14,225 nt of DNA from an uncultured Collinsella sp. (GTDB lineage: Bacteria > Actinomycetota > Coriobacteriia > Coriobacteriales > Coriobacteriaceae), in assembly GCA_934654625.1 (NCBI GenBank), contig CAKUGM010000042.1:1-14225 (forward strand). Direction: 5' to 3'. The notes below the pieces were generated by a model. It was given only the letters and a program-made list of their open reading frames with translations. It did not search any database and had not been told where the DNA came from. The position numbers were made by a program, and so were the translations under genes. Below, piece after piece: positions 6,654-14,225 of this stretch (its first letter is position 1; each line of letters opens with the position of its first letter).

Positions 6654-9079
6654 CAAAGATTTTCGAAAACCCGCAGCAGTTCGCTGACGAGTACCTGAGC
6701 GTTCTCACCGCTGAGGTCGGTAAGGACCTTGCCGGTTGCACCAATACGGAGCGCTACCAGGCGCTCGCAAAGCTCATCGCCCAAAAGGCAAACCAGCAGT
6801 TCGCACAGTCCGACTCCGAAAACGCAAAGAGCGACAAGAAGAAGGTCTACTACTTCTCCCTGGAGTTCCTGCTCGGTCCCCTACTCGATAACTACCTGCT
6901 CAATTATGGCATCCGCGATGTCGTCACCGAGGGCCTGGACAGCATGGGCATCAAGCTCGACGATGTCTTGGCCGAAGAGGGCGACCCCGGCCTGGGCAAC
7001 GGCGGCCTGGGTCGTCTTGCCGCCTGCTTCCTCGATTCCATGGCCGCCGAGGGTATCTTGGGCTTTGGCAACGGCATGCGTTATCGCTATGGCCTTTTCC
7101 GCCAGAAGATCGAAGGCGGGCGCCAGGTCGAGGTTACCGACAATTGGCTCGACAAGGGTTATCCGTGGGAGACGCGCCATGACGAAAGCTCCGTCATCGT
7201 CCGCTTTGGCGGCGAGGTCGTTCGTCATGAAGATGCAGACGGCAAGTTCTGGTTTACCCAGGAGGGCGGCGAGACGGTAAAGGCCGTCCCCTACGACGTG
7301 CCCATCATCGGCATGGACGGCAAGACCGTGAATCGCCTGCGCCTCTGGAGCGCCGAGCCCGCACACGAGGACTTCGACCTCGACGCCTTCAACCGCGGAG
7401 ACTACGCCGCTGTCGCTAAATTCCGCACCGATGCCGAGGCCATCTCGGAAATCCTGTACCCCAACGACGCTGGCGAGCATGGCCGCATCCTGCGCCTTAA
7501 GCAGGAGTACCTGTTCGTGGCGGCAGGGCTTGCCTCGATCATCCGCAACTTCAAGTTCGATCACCCCGGTGCCGACTGGAAGCGCTTCCCCGAGCTGGTG
7601 GCGATCCACACCAACGATACGCACCCCGCCATGTGCGGTGCCGAACTCATGCGCCTGCTCGTGGACCAGGAGGGTCTGGACTGGGATACGGCATGGGACA
7701 TCGTGACCAGGAGCATCTCCTATACCAATCACACCGTGCTTCCCGAAGCCCTGGAAAAGTGGCCCATCGACACCTTCCAGCGTCTTCTCCCGCGCGTCTA
7801 CATGTATATCGACGAGATCAACCGTCGCTACATGGAGTCCTTCCCGCGTGAGGGCGAAGGATGGCAAGACCGCCTGCGCAACACCGCCATCCTCTGGGAC
7901 GGCCAGGTACGCATGGCGAACCTCTCGGTTATCTGCTCGCATTCCGTCAACGGCGTGGCCCAGATCCACACCGACATCCTCGAGCGCGAGACGCTGCACG
8001 ACTTCTACGAGATGACGCCCGAGAAGTTCAACAACAAGACCAACGGCATCTCGCCGCGCCGCTTCCTTGCAAACGCCAACCCCTCGCTCGCCCATCTCAT
8101 CACCGAGAAAATCGGTGACGGCTGGCTGCGCGACGCCGACGAGCTCAAGCGTCTGGAGGCCTACGCGAACGATGAGGCCTTCCTCGACGCGCTCGCGGCA
8201 TCCAAGCGCGAGAACAAGGAGCGCCTCGCTCGCTACATCGCCGCACAGACCGGCGTCGAGCTCGACGTTGATTCCATCTTCGATGTCCAGGTCAAGCGCT
8301 TCCACGCCTACAAGCGTCAGCTGCTGAACATCTTCAAGGTCATGGACATCTACAACAGGATGCTTGCCGACCCGTCCTACAAGCCGCACAAGACCTCGTT
8401 TATCTTTGCCGGCAAGGCAGCAAGCGCCTACACCTTTGCCAAGGAGACGATCCGCCTCATCAACTCGGTGGCAGACGTGATCAACAACGACGAGCGCGTC
8501 AACGACTACATCAAGGTCGCCTTCGTGCCCAACTTCGCCGTCTCCAACGCCCAGCTCATCTACCCGGCAACCGAGATCTCCGAGCAAATCTCCACGGCGG
8601 GCAAGGAGGCTTCGGGCACCTCGAACATGAAGCTCATGATGAACGGCGCCATCACGTTGGGAACGCTTGACGGCGCGAACATCGAGATCGCCGAGCTTGC
8701 GGGCATGCAAAACGAGAAGATCTTTGGCATGAAGGTCGACGAGGTCGAGGCGCTGCGCTGCGGCAACTACTTTGCCTGGGACGTGGTGAATAACGATCGC
8801 GAGCACATCGGCCGCTGTGTCGAGCAGCTGGTCGACGGCACCTTCGGCGCGCTCTCCGGCAATTTCGAGAGCATCCATGCCGAGCTCATGAACAACAACG
8901 ACTACGACTTCGTCATCGCCGATTTCGCGAGCTATGCGCAAGCTTGGCGCGAGCTCACGGATTCCTACGACGACACGCGCAGCTGGCAGCGGATGGCGCT
9001 TGCCAACATCGCGAATTCCGGGCACTTCTCGAGCGACCGCACCATCCGCGAGTACGCCCGTGACATCTGGCACGTATAG
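6650..9079 (+). CDS. glgP: glycogen/maltodextrin phosphorylase (GT35)
   Basis: This 809-residue, PLP-dependent enzyme releases glucose-1-phosphate from non-reducing ends of alpha-1,4 glucan. Family signatures include EEGDPGLGNGGLGRLAACFLDSMA (about 111-134), HTNDTHPA, NGISPRRFL and VQVKRFHAYKRQ. The PLP-lysine motif EASGTSNMKLMMNGA has Lys661 as the Schiff-base residue, followed by LGTLDGANIEI. The length is typical of bacterial GlgP/MalP, and no tail is present, unlike in GlgB and GlgA. The start has AAGGAG 7 bases upstream and a 4-base overlap with glgB, so translation is probably coupled. Whether glycogen or maltodextrin is preferred cannot be told from the sequence, but the position inside a biosynthetic glg operon favours glycogen turnover. 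Confidence 0.96.
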   Translation: MTKIFENPQQFADEYLSVLTAEVGKDLAGCTNTERYQALAKLIAQKANQQFAQSDSENAKSDKKKVYYFSLEFLLGPLLDNYLLNYGIRDVVTEGLDSMGIKLDDVLAEEGDPGLGNGGLGRLAACFLDSMAAEGILGFGNGMRYRYGLFRQKIEGGRQVEVTDNWLDKGYPWETRHDESSVIVRFGGEVVRHEDADGKFWFTQEGGETVKAVPYDVPIIGMDGKTVNRLRLWSAEPAHEDFDLDAFNRGDYAAVAKFRTDAEAISEILYPNDAGEHGRILRLKQEYLFVAAGLASIIRNFKFDHPGADWKRFPELVAIHTNDTHPAMCGAELMRLLVDQEGLDWDTAWDIVTRSISYTNHTVLPEALEKWPIDTFQRLLPRVYMYIDEINRRYMESFPREGEGWQDRLRNTAILWDGQVRMANLSVICSHSVNGVAQIHTDILERETLHDFYEMTPEKFNNKTNGISPRRFLANANPSLAHLITEKIGDGWLRDADELKRLEAYANDEAFLDALAASKRENKERLARYIAAQTGVELDVDSIFDVQVKRFHAYKRQLLNIFKVMDIYNRMLADPSYKPHKTSFIFAGKAASAYTFAKETIRLINSVADVINNDERVNDYIKVAFVPNFAVSNAQLIYPATEISEQISTAGKEASGTSNMKLMMNGAITLGTLDGANIEIAELAGMQNEKIFGMKVDEVEALRCGNYFAWDVVNNDREHIGRCVEQLVDGTFGALSGNFESIHAELMNNNDYDFVIADFASYAQAWRELTDSYDDTRSWQRMALANIANSGHFSSDRTIREYARDIWHV

Positions 9080-9109
9080 GTAACCGTCAATCGGCAAAAG
9101 GAGAAACCG

Positions 9110-10258
9110 ATGAGCAAGAAGGAATGCATTGCCATGCTCCTCGCAGGAGGACAGGGCAGTAGGCTGGGTGCATTGACCAGCAAGATCGCTAAACCAGCCG
9201 TCTCCTTCGGCGGCAAGTTCAGGATCATTGACTTTTCGCTGTCGAACTGCGCCAATTCGGGCATCGACACGGTAGGCGTCCTCACGCAGTATCGTCCCTA
9301 CCTCCTGAACTCCTATGTGGGTTCGGGCGAGGCATGGGATCTGGACGAGCGCGGTGCCGGCGTGTCCATCCTGCCGCCGTACGCCACCCAGGAGGGTGGC
9401 AGCTGGTATGCAGGCACGGCAGACGCCGTAGCCCAAAACATCGGCTACATCAAGGAGCACGATCCCGAGTACGTCTTGATTCTCTCCGGCGATCATCTGT
9501 ATCGCATGGACTATCGCAAGATGCTCAAGACGCATATCGAGCACAATGCCGACCTCACCATCTCGGTCATGCCCGTACCCTGGGAGGAGGCCAGCCGCTT
9601 CGGCATCATCACCAAGGATGCCGAGGACGATCGAATCCTCAAGTTCACGGAGAAGCCCGAGAAGCCCGATTCCAACCTCGCCTCCATGGGCATCTATATC
9701 TTCAGCACCAAACTGCTGCTCGATGCCCTCGAGGAGGATGCGCTCGACGCTCGCTCGAGCCATGACTTCGGCAAGGACATCATCCCGAAGCTTCTTGCAG
9801 ACGACCGTCGCCTGTTCTGCTATGAGTTCCATGGCTTCTGGAAGGATGTCGGCACCATCTCGAGCTTCCACGAAACCTCGATGGACCTGCTGGGCGAAAA
9901 CCCCGAGTTCGACCTGTTCGACAAGAACTTCCCCATCATGAGCAACGTCACAACGCGCCCGCCGCACTATATCGGCCCGAACGCGCGCGTCGAGGATTGC
10001 CTGATCTCCAACGGCTGCAAGGTGTTTGGCAACGTGCGCCACTCCATCGTCTCGACCGACTGCGTGATCGATGAGCGCGCCGTGGTCGAAGACTCGGTGC
10101 TGCTGCCGGGTGCCCATGTCAAGGCAGGCGCCCACGTGGCGCGTGCGATCCTGGGCGAGAACGCCGTTGTCGAGGAAGACGTCAAGCTCGGCAGCGTCGA
10201 TGTGACGAAGGACACCGCCGTCGTTGGAAATGATGTTGTGATCGGGAAGGGGGAATGA
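9110..10258 (+). CDS. glgC: glucose-1-phosphate adenylyltransferase (ADP-glucose pyrophosphorylase), catalytic subunit
   Basis: GlgC makes ADP-glucose and PPi from ATP and glucose-1-phosphate, the committed step of bacterial glycogen synthesis. The 382-residue protein has the nucleotide-binding loop [14 protein letters not shown] (10-23) and [15 protein letters not shown] (28-42). It also has YAGTADAV and catalytic Asp128 in [13 protein letters not shown]-terminal left-handed beta-helix is seen as hexapeptide-like repeats ([19 protein letters not shown] and following). The length fits the shorter Firmicutes-type GlgC that works with a GlgD partner. A strong ribosome site, AAAAGGAGA, ends 5 bases before the ATG, and the gap from glgP is 30 bases. 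The next gene is glgD after only 4 bases, which supports a GlgC-GlgD heteromer. Activators such as fructose-1,6-bisphosphate cannot be predicted from sequence alone. Confidence 0.96.
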   Translation: MSKKECIAMLLAGGQGSRLGALTSKIAKPAVSFGGKFRIIDFSLSNCANSGIDTVGVLTQYRPYLLNSYVGSGEAWDLDERGAGVSILPPYATQEGGSWYAGTADAVAQNIGYIKEHDPEYVLILSGDHLYRMDYRKMLKTHIEHNADLTISVMPVPWEEASRFGIITKDAEDDRILKFTEKPEKPDSNLASMGIYIFSTKLLLDALEEDALDARSSHDFGKDIIPKLLADDRRLFCYEFHGFWKDVGTISSFHETSMDLLGENPEFDLFDKNFPIMSNVTTRPPHYIGPNARVEDCLISNGCKVFGNVRHSIVSTDCVIDERAVVEDSVLLPGAHVKAGAHVARAILGENAVVEEDVKLGSVDVTKDTAVVGNDVVIGKGE

Positions 10259-10262
10259 ACCG

Positions 10263-11396
10263 ATGATCAACCGTAAAGCCATCGGCTACATCACCGCAAA
10301 CTATACCTGTCGTACGAGCTCTAAGCTCACTGAATGCCGTCCCCTGGCGGCCCTGCCGATATTCGGCCGCTACCGCCTGATCGACTTCCCGCTCTCCAAC
10401 ATGATGAATGCCGGCATCAAGACCGTCGGCGTCGTGATGCCGGGCAACTATCGCTCGCTCATCGACCACATGGAGTCGGGACGCGACTGGATGCTCGACC
10501 GCAAGAAGGGCGGCCTGTTCCTGCTTCCCGGCAACGCATTCGGCGCCTCCAAGCGCGGCATGCGCTTCCTGCTGCGCGACATCATCGCCAACAAGACGCT
10601 CTTCCAGCGTTCCGACAAGCCCTACGTCGTCATGTGCGGATGCAACATCATCTTCAACATCGACCTCGCCGAGATCATCGATGCCCACGAGCGCTCCGGC
10701 GCACACGCCACGATGGTGTACTGCCGCGCCGAGCGCGAGCACGATGAGGACGTGACCGCTCTGGAGATCGGTGAGGCGGGGCGCGTGCATGCCCTGCATG
10801 CCGGCTGCTCCTTCGGCGACAACAAGTTCCTCGACTGCTGCGTCATCAACCGCGACGTGCTACTCCAGATCATCGACAACTACCAAGACGTCGACCACCT
10901 GGACCTCTTCGAGGCAATCGAGCCCGAGTTCGGTCGCATCGACGTGTGCTCGTATGAGTTCAAGGGCCTGGCACTTGGCGTCTTCGATGAGCAGTCGTAC
11001 TATCAGCGCTCCATGGAGATGCTGCGCCCCGACCTGAACGACCGCCTGTTCAACCCCGATCGCCCCATCATGACCAAGGCGCACGACGCGCCGCCCGCAA
11101 AATACTGCACGGGCAGCACGGTGTGCAACTCCCTGGTCTCCGCTGGCTGCTTGATCCAGGGCACGGTGCGCGGCTCCATCCTCGCACGCGACGTCATCGT
11201 CGAGCGCGGCGCCTCGGTATCGAACTCCATCATCATGCAGAGCTGCGTCATCCACAGCGGAGCGCGCGTGGAAAACGCGATCGTCGATAAGAACAACGTC
11301 GTTCCCGCTCAAACCGAGCTGCGCGGCACGCCCGACGCCACGCTCATCATCCCCAAGGCACCCCTCGCAACCAAGGAGATCACTCCCCTTGATTAG
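10263..11396 (+). CDS. glgD: GlgD, non-catalytic ADP-glucose pyrophosphorylase-like subunit
   Basis: This 377-residue paralogue of GlgC is homologous along its length (PLAALPIFGRYRLIDFPLSNMMNAGI, then a nucleotidyltransferase core and a C-terminal hexapeptide beta-helix). The catalytic features are lost. The GGxGxRL loop is replaced by ANYTCRTSSKL, and the Asp corresponding to GlgC Asp128 aligns with Asn in MCGCNIIFNIDL. In Firmicutes, GlgD has been described as a partner that activates GlgC in a heteromer rather than an enzyme by itself, and the same role is inferred here. The start follows glgC by 4 bases with GGGGGA 8 bases upstream, so the two are likely translated in a fixed ratio. The distance to glgA is 48 bases. 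Confidence 0.94.
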   Translation: MINRKAIGYITANYTCRTSSKLTECRPLAALPIFGRYRLIDFPLSNMMNAGIKTVGVVMPGNYRSLIDHMESGRDWMLDRKKGGLFLLPGNAFGASKRGMRFLLRDIIANKTLFQRSDKPYVVMCGCNIIFNIDLAEIIDAHERSGAHATMVYCRAEREHDEDVTALEIGEAGRVHALHAGCSFGDNKFLDCCVINRDVLLQIIDNYQDVDHLDLFEAIEPEFGRIDVCSYEFKGLALGVFDEQSYYQRSMEMLRPDLNDRLFNPDRPIMTKAHDAPPAKYCTGSTVCNSLVSAGCLIQGTVRGSILARDVIVERGASVSNSIIMQSCVIHSGARVENAIVDKNNVVPAQTELRGTPDATLIIPKAPLATKEITPLD

Positions 11397-11444
11397 CCCC
11401 TGCGACTCAATTGAGCTTGCGACAGAGAAAGGAAACCCAACATT

Positions 11445-13550
11445 ATGACCGAAGCGGTTACCAAACCCCTTCATGTGGTGTTCGCGAGCGCGGAGGCCGC
11501 TCCGTTTGTTAAGACGGGTGGCCTTGGCGATGTCGCGGGCTCCCTCCCCCACGCGCTGGTCGCTGCCGGAGCGCAAGTCATCGTCATGGTTCCCAAGTAC
11601 TCCACGATCGATGACTCCTACCTCAACCAGATGGAGCACGTCACCGATTTCTACGTGCCCCTGGGTTGGCGCAACGAGTACTGCGGTCTCGAGCGCCTTG
11701 TGCACGATGGCATCACGTACCTGTTCGTAGACAACGAGCGCTACTTCAAGCGCGACTATCCGTATGGCTTTTTTGACGACGGGGAGCGCTTTGCGTTCTT
11801 CTCCAAGGCCATCTGCGAATCCCTCCAGCATCTGCCGGATGGATTTACCTGCGATATCCTGCATTGCAACGATTGGCACACAGCTCTGGCACCGGTGTTT
11901 TTGCGCGAGTTCTACCAGGGACTCCCCCTCTATGAAAACGTGCGCACCGTCTATTCCATCCATAACATCGCCTTCCAGGGACAATACAGCGATTTCGTCC
12001 TCGATGACATCTTGGGCCTCGGCAGCGTCGAGGCGGCGGCACGCCAGCTGAGGTGCGACGCCAACTCCATCAACTACATGCTCGGCGCGATCAACTATTC
12101 CGACGCCATCACGACGGTCTCGCCCAGCTATGCAGACGAGATCCGCACGCCGGAGTACGGCGAGGGCCTCGACGGCGCCCTGTGTCGCCGCCAAAACGTC
12201 CTGCACGGCATCGTCAACGGTATCGACGTTGCGCGCAACGACCCGGCACACGACAAGCGCATCGCGGCGACCTACTCGATCGACGATATGTCGGGCAAGG
12301 CGGTCTGCAAGAGGGCTATCCAGGAGGAACTGGGCCTCGAAGTACGCGACGACCGTCCCCTCATGGTCATGGTCACGCGTCTGACCAGGCAAAAGGGCAT
12401 GGATTTGGTCATGTACTGCCTTGAGCGCATCCTTGAAGGCGGTGTCCAGGTGGCTATCCTCGGCACCGGCGACGCAGACTACGAGGACGCCCTGCGCTGG
12501 TACCAATCGGTCTATCCCGGCCAGATGGCAGCGCGTATCGAATTCGACCCCGCGCTTTCGCAGCGCATGTACGCAGGCGCGGACATGTTCCTCATGCCGT
12601 CGCTCTTCGAGCCGTGCGGCCTCTCCCAGATGATCGCCATGCGCTACGGCACCCTGCCCATCGTTCGCGAAACGGGCGGCCTGCGCGACACGGTATCCCC
12701 GTACAACCAATTCACCGGCGAAGGCAACGGCTTCTCGTTTGCGCACTTCAACGGTGAGGAGATGGGCGACACCGTCTTTCGCGCGGCGCGTCTGTTCTGG
12801 GATGAACCCAGCGAGTGGAAGAAGCTCGTACAGCACGCTATGTCCTGCGACTTTAGCTGGACATCCTCTGCCGCACGCTATCTTGACCTGTACCTGACGC
12901 TCCACCCTGACTGCAGCCTGCCCGCACCTAAGCCCAAGCCGGCACCTAAGCCCGCAGCGAAAAAACGCACCACGAAGGCTACGAAGACAACACCTGCGAC
13001 ATCCGAAGCCTCTGCAGCTTCCCCCGCAGGCGAAACCAAGGATGCCGCTCCTTCCAAGGATGCCTCTGCCACACCGCTAAAAACAAAGGCCACGCGCACG
13101 CGCAAGACGGCGGTTCCGGCAAAGAGAACCACTACCGCTAAGAAGAAGGAGCAGCAAGGCGACGAGACCGTGAAGGCGGCCGCCGATACGACGGCTGCCG
13201 AAAAACCGGCCGCAAAGCCGGCAACACGAAAGACGAGCGCCAAGACGGGAGCCAAGGCCTCGACTAAGGCAACGACCGCACGTGCGAAGTCCACGACCAC
13301 CACGGCAAAGACCAGCACGACGAAGACCGCAAGCCAGACCCGTGCCGATGCATTGACCAAGGCTGCAGACGCCACCGCGCCGAAACCCGCCGCAAAAGCA
13401 GCGGTCGCGTCAACGGCATCCAAAGCCTCTTCCACCGAAGCAAAGGACACAGAACCCACCGCGAAGTCGGTCAGGGCGCGTAAATCCTCTACCACGCACA
13501 AGACCTCTTCAACGACGTCGAAGGGTCGAAGTCGCAGTACCGGCAAATAG
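11445..13550 (+). CDS. glgA: glycogen synthase (GT5) with a 210-residue Lys/Ala/Thr-rich C-terminal tail
   Basis: GlgA transfers glucose from ADP-glucose to the non-reducing end of alpha-1,4 glucan. The first 490 or so residues are a complete GT-B synthase. They contain ADP-glucose-binding KTGGLGDVAGSLP from Lys23, DILHCNDWHTAL, YSIHNIAFQG, VTRLTRQKGMDL, and the catalytic-site Glu389 in LFEPCGLSQMIAMRYGTLPIVRETGGLRDTV. From about 492 to 701 the protein is low-complexity: PAPKPKPAPKPAAKKR, then Ala/Lys/Thr/Ser-rich sequence with scattered acidic patches, ending SRSTGK. Standard GlgA proteins of about 480 residues lack this. The tail is continuous with no frameshift and shares AKPATRK (590-596) with the GlgB tail. 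The start has AAAGGA 11 bases upstream. It is the last gene of the operon, followed by a strong terminator. Confidence 0.95.
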   Translation: MTEAVTKPLHVVFASAEAAPFVKTGGLGDVAGSLPHALVAAGAQVIVMVPKYSTIDDSYLNQMEHVTDFYVPLGWRNEYCGLERLVHDGITYLFVDNERYFKRDYPYGFFDDGERFAFFSKAICESLQHLPDGFTCDILHCNDWHTALAPVFLREFYQGLPLYENVRTVYSIHNIAFQGQYSDFVLDDILGLGSVEAAARQLRCDANSINYMLGAINYSDAITTVSPSYADEIRTPEYGEGLDGALCRRQNVLHGIVNGIDVARNDPAHDKRIAATYSIDDMSGKAVCKRAIQEELGLEVRDDRPLMVMVTRLTRQKGMDLVMYCLERILEGGVQVAILGTGDADYEDALRWYQSVYPGQMAARIEFDPALSQRMYAGADMFLMPSLFEPCGLSQMIAMRYGTLPIVRETGGLRDTVSPYNQFTGEGNGFSFAHFNGEEMGDTVFRAARLFWDEPSEWKKLVQHAMSCDFSWTSSAARYLDLYLTLHPDCSLPAPKPKPAPKPAAKKRTTKATKTTPATSEASAASPAGETKDAAPSKDASATPLKTKATRTRKTAVPAKRTTTAKKKEQQGDETVKAAADTTAAEKPAAKPATRKTSAKTGAKASTKATTARAKSTTTTAKTSTTKTASQTRADALTKAADATAPKPAAKAAVASTASKASSTEAKDTEPTAKSVRARKSSTTHKTSSTTSKGRSRSTGK

Positions 13551-13583
13551 CCAAGCGACTGCTCTATCAACAGCACGTCCACC

Positions 13584-13629
13584 GAAGCGGGATGTTGCGC
13601 CTTTCGGGGTGCAGCATCCCGCTTCTTTT
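13584..13629 (+). terminator. intrinsic terminator of the glg operon
   Basis: A 15-bp stem (13584-13598 with 13611-13625) has one U-G wobble and contains GAAGCGGGATG opposite CATCCCGCTTC. Its 12-base loop precedes TTTT (13626-13629). It begins 34 bases after the glgA stop, separating the operon from the GH13 gene. Confidence 0.92.
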
Positions 13630-13640
13630 GATATTTCCGC

Positions 13641-13666
13641 TACACTTGTACTTTGGTTTTTGTACA
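13641..13666 (+). promoter_or_regulatory. possible promoter/operator of the GH13 gene
   Basis: TACACT (13641-13646) fits a -10 hexamer at 4 of 6 positions and would start transcription about 35 bases before the ATG, but no good -35 is seen because the position falls in the terminator stem. Overlapping inverted repeats TACA-ct-TGTA (13641-13650) and TGTAC-N10-GTACA (13647-13666) could be a repressor site. Both readings are weak. Confidence 0.25.
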
Positions 13667-13688
13667 TCCATCAAAGGAACAGCAGTCG

Positions 13689-14225
13689 ATGATCTTCCGA
13701 CACAACTCCCGCTCCCCCCAATTCAGGACTCCCTTTGGAGCCGTTCCCTGCAGCACCCCCGTTCGCCTGAGCTGCCAAGTCGACGGCGAAGAATCCTCCA
13801 CCGCAACCTGCACGCTGAGACTTTGGGTCGATGGCGAAGGCGAAACGCTTCTTGACATGGAACGCACCGCAGACGGCTTGTTCTCGACCTCCATCACCAG
13901 AGACACGCCCGCGATCATTTGGTATTCGTTCATCATCCGCCAATCCGATGGCCAGGAAGTGCGCATCGGGGCCGCAGCAGGCTCGCAAGGCGGCGAGGGC
14001 GTCGTCTACGACTATGCCGAAGTCCCCTCGTTTCAGCTCACGGTCTACCAACCGCGCCAGGTGCGCCCCGCGTGGTATGAAGGCGGACTTGCCTATCAAA
14101 TCTTTCCCGACCGTTTTGCACGCGACGACGCATGGCGCGAGCGCACCGCCGCCGAGTGCGCGAAACCTCGCCGTGGGAGCAGCAAGCAGCTCGTAGAGGA
14201 CTGGGCCACGCCCCCCACCTATGAC
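13689..14225 (+). CDS. GH13 alpha-glycosidase (neopullulanase/cyclomaltodextrinase-like), 3'-truncated by window edge
   Basis: The frame from the ATG at 13689 is open for 179 codons to the last base, so the gene continues beyond the window. AAAGGA lies 10 bases upstream of the start. Residues about 15-115 resemble the N-terminal beta-sandwich (CBM34-like) of maltogenic amylases and neopullulanases (RTPFGAVPCSTPVRLSCQVDG, LRLWVDGEGETLLDMER, WYSFIIR). The catalytic barrel begins with PAWYEGGLAYQIFPDRFARDD, the usual first strand of this GH13 group. Such cytoplasmic enzymes cleave alpha-1,4 or alpha-1,6 bonds in maltodextrins, cyclodextrins or branched limit dextrins. No signal peptide is visible, in keeping with a role in glycogen or dextrin breakdown beside the glg operon. 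The catalytic residues lie outside the window, so exact specificity is unknown. Confidence 0.85.
   Translation, partial: MIFRHNSRSPQFRTPFGAVPCSTPVRLSCQVDGEESSTATCTLRLWVDGEGETLLDMERTADGLFSTSITRDTPAIIWYSFIIRQSDGQEVRIGAAAGSQGGEGVVYDYAEVPSFQLTVYQPRQVRPAWYEGGLAYQIFPDRFARDDAWRERTAAECAKPRRGSSKQLVEDWATPPTYD

Noticed and set aside
5193..6656. Minus-strand open frame of about 490 codons opposite glgB, with a Leu/Arg/Cys-rich start
   Set aside because: The membrane-like N-terminus is simply the antisense of the Lys/Thr/Ala tail of GlgB. The + strand gene is certain.
6881..10282. Very long minus-strand open frame (over 1100 codons) opposite glgP and glgC
   Set aside because: It is a mirror of GC-ended codon usage on the + strand: the translation is Val/Asp/Leu/His-rich without recognisable motifs, while the + strand carries two complete textbook enzymes. 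It also crosses a gene boundary.
10860..12905. Minus-strand open frame of about 680 codons opposite glgD and glgA
   Set aside because: Same antisense codon artefact; there is no domain, no ribosome site, and a definite GT5 synthase lies on the + strand.
12918..13547. Low-complexity end of glgA as tandem DNA repeats or a CRISPR-like array
   Set aside because: No regular repeat unit or spacing at DNA level; the similarity is only in amino-acid composition.
12878..13582. Minus-strand open frame of 234 codons, Val/Ala/Phe-rich and membrane-protein-like, opposite the GlgA tail
   Set aside because: The hydrophobicity comes from reading Lys/Ala/Thr codons backwards. The + strand frame continues unbroken from the synthase domain, and the tail has a counterpart in GlgB.
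13592..13855. Plus-strand open frame over the glg terminator and the start of the GH13 gene
   Set aside because: It runs through the terminator stem and is out of frame with the GH13 N-terminus, which has a ribosome site and family sequence.

Overview
The window is G+C-rich, with strongly GC-ended codons and compact, well-spaced genes. An AdhE fermentation enzyme sits beside a glgB-glgP-glgC-glgD-glgA cluster. The GlgC/GlgD pair and the overall protein character suggest a fermentative gut member of the Coriobacteriia, most likely Collinsella or a close relative. The taxonomic call is an inference from gene content and style, since no rRNA or marker gene is present.

Layout. Positions 1-1712 hold the 3' part of adhE (the bifunctional acetaldehyde-CoA/alcohol dehydrogenase), closed by a near-perfect intrinsic terminator. 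A small APH/choline-kinase-fold phosphotransferase follows on the + strand (1816-2583). The next block is on the minus strand: a HAD-family phosphatase (4217-3516), an in-frame open 48-codon stretch directly after its UGA stop (3515-3369), and a thiamine pyrophosphokinase (3385-2702) that overlaps the end of that stretch. This block ends at a 14-bp hairpin with a T-run on the minus strand. A 267-bp divergent intergenic region (4218-4484) with one candidate extended -10 promoter per direction separates it from the glycogen operon. The operon runs 4485-13550 as glgB-glgP-glgC-glgD-glgA, with gaps from a 4-bp overlap to 48 bp, and ends at a strong terminator (13584-13629). The first 179 codons of a GH13 alpha-glycosidase follow (13689 to the window end).

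How the genes work together. GlgC, assisted by the catalytically degenerate paralogue GlgD, makes ADP-glucose. GlgA polymerises it, GlgB adds alpha-1,6 branches, GlgP removes glucose-1-phosphate from chain ends, and the downstream GH13 enzyme probably processes maltodextrin or branched products. Synthesis and breakdown are apparently on one transcript. AdhE regenerates NAD+ during fermentation of the sugar.

The two most unusual observations are these. (1) The HAD stop codon is followed in the same frame by a coding-like, Cys-rich 48-codon extension that has no start codon of its own. (2) Both GlgB (about 56 residues) and GlgA (about 210 residues) carry Lys/Ala/Thr-rich, histone-H1-like C-terminal tails that share the motif AKPATRK, a feature the standard glycogen enzymes lack.
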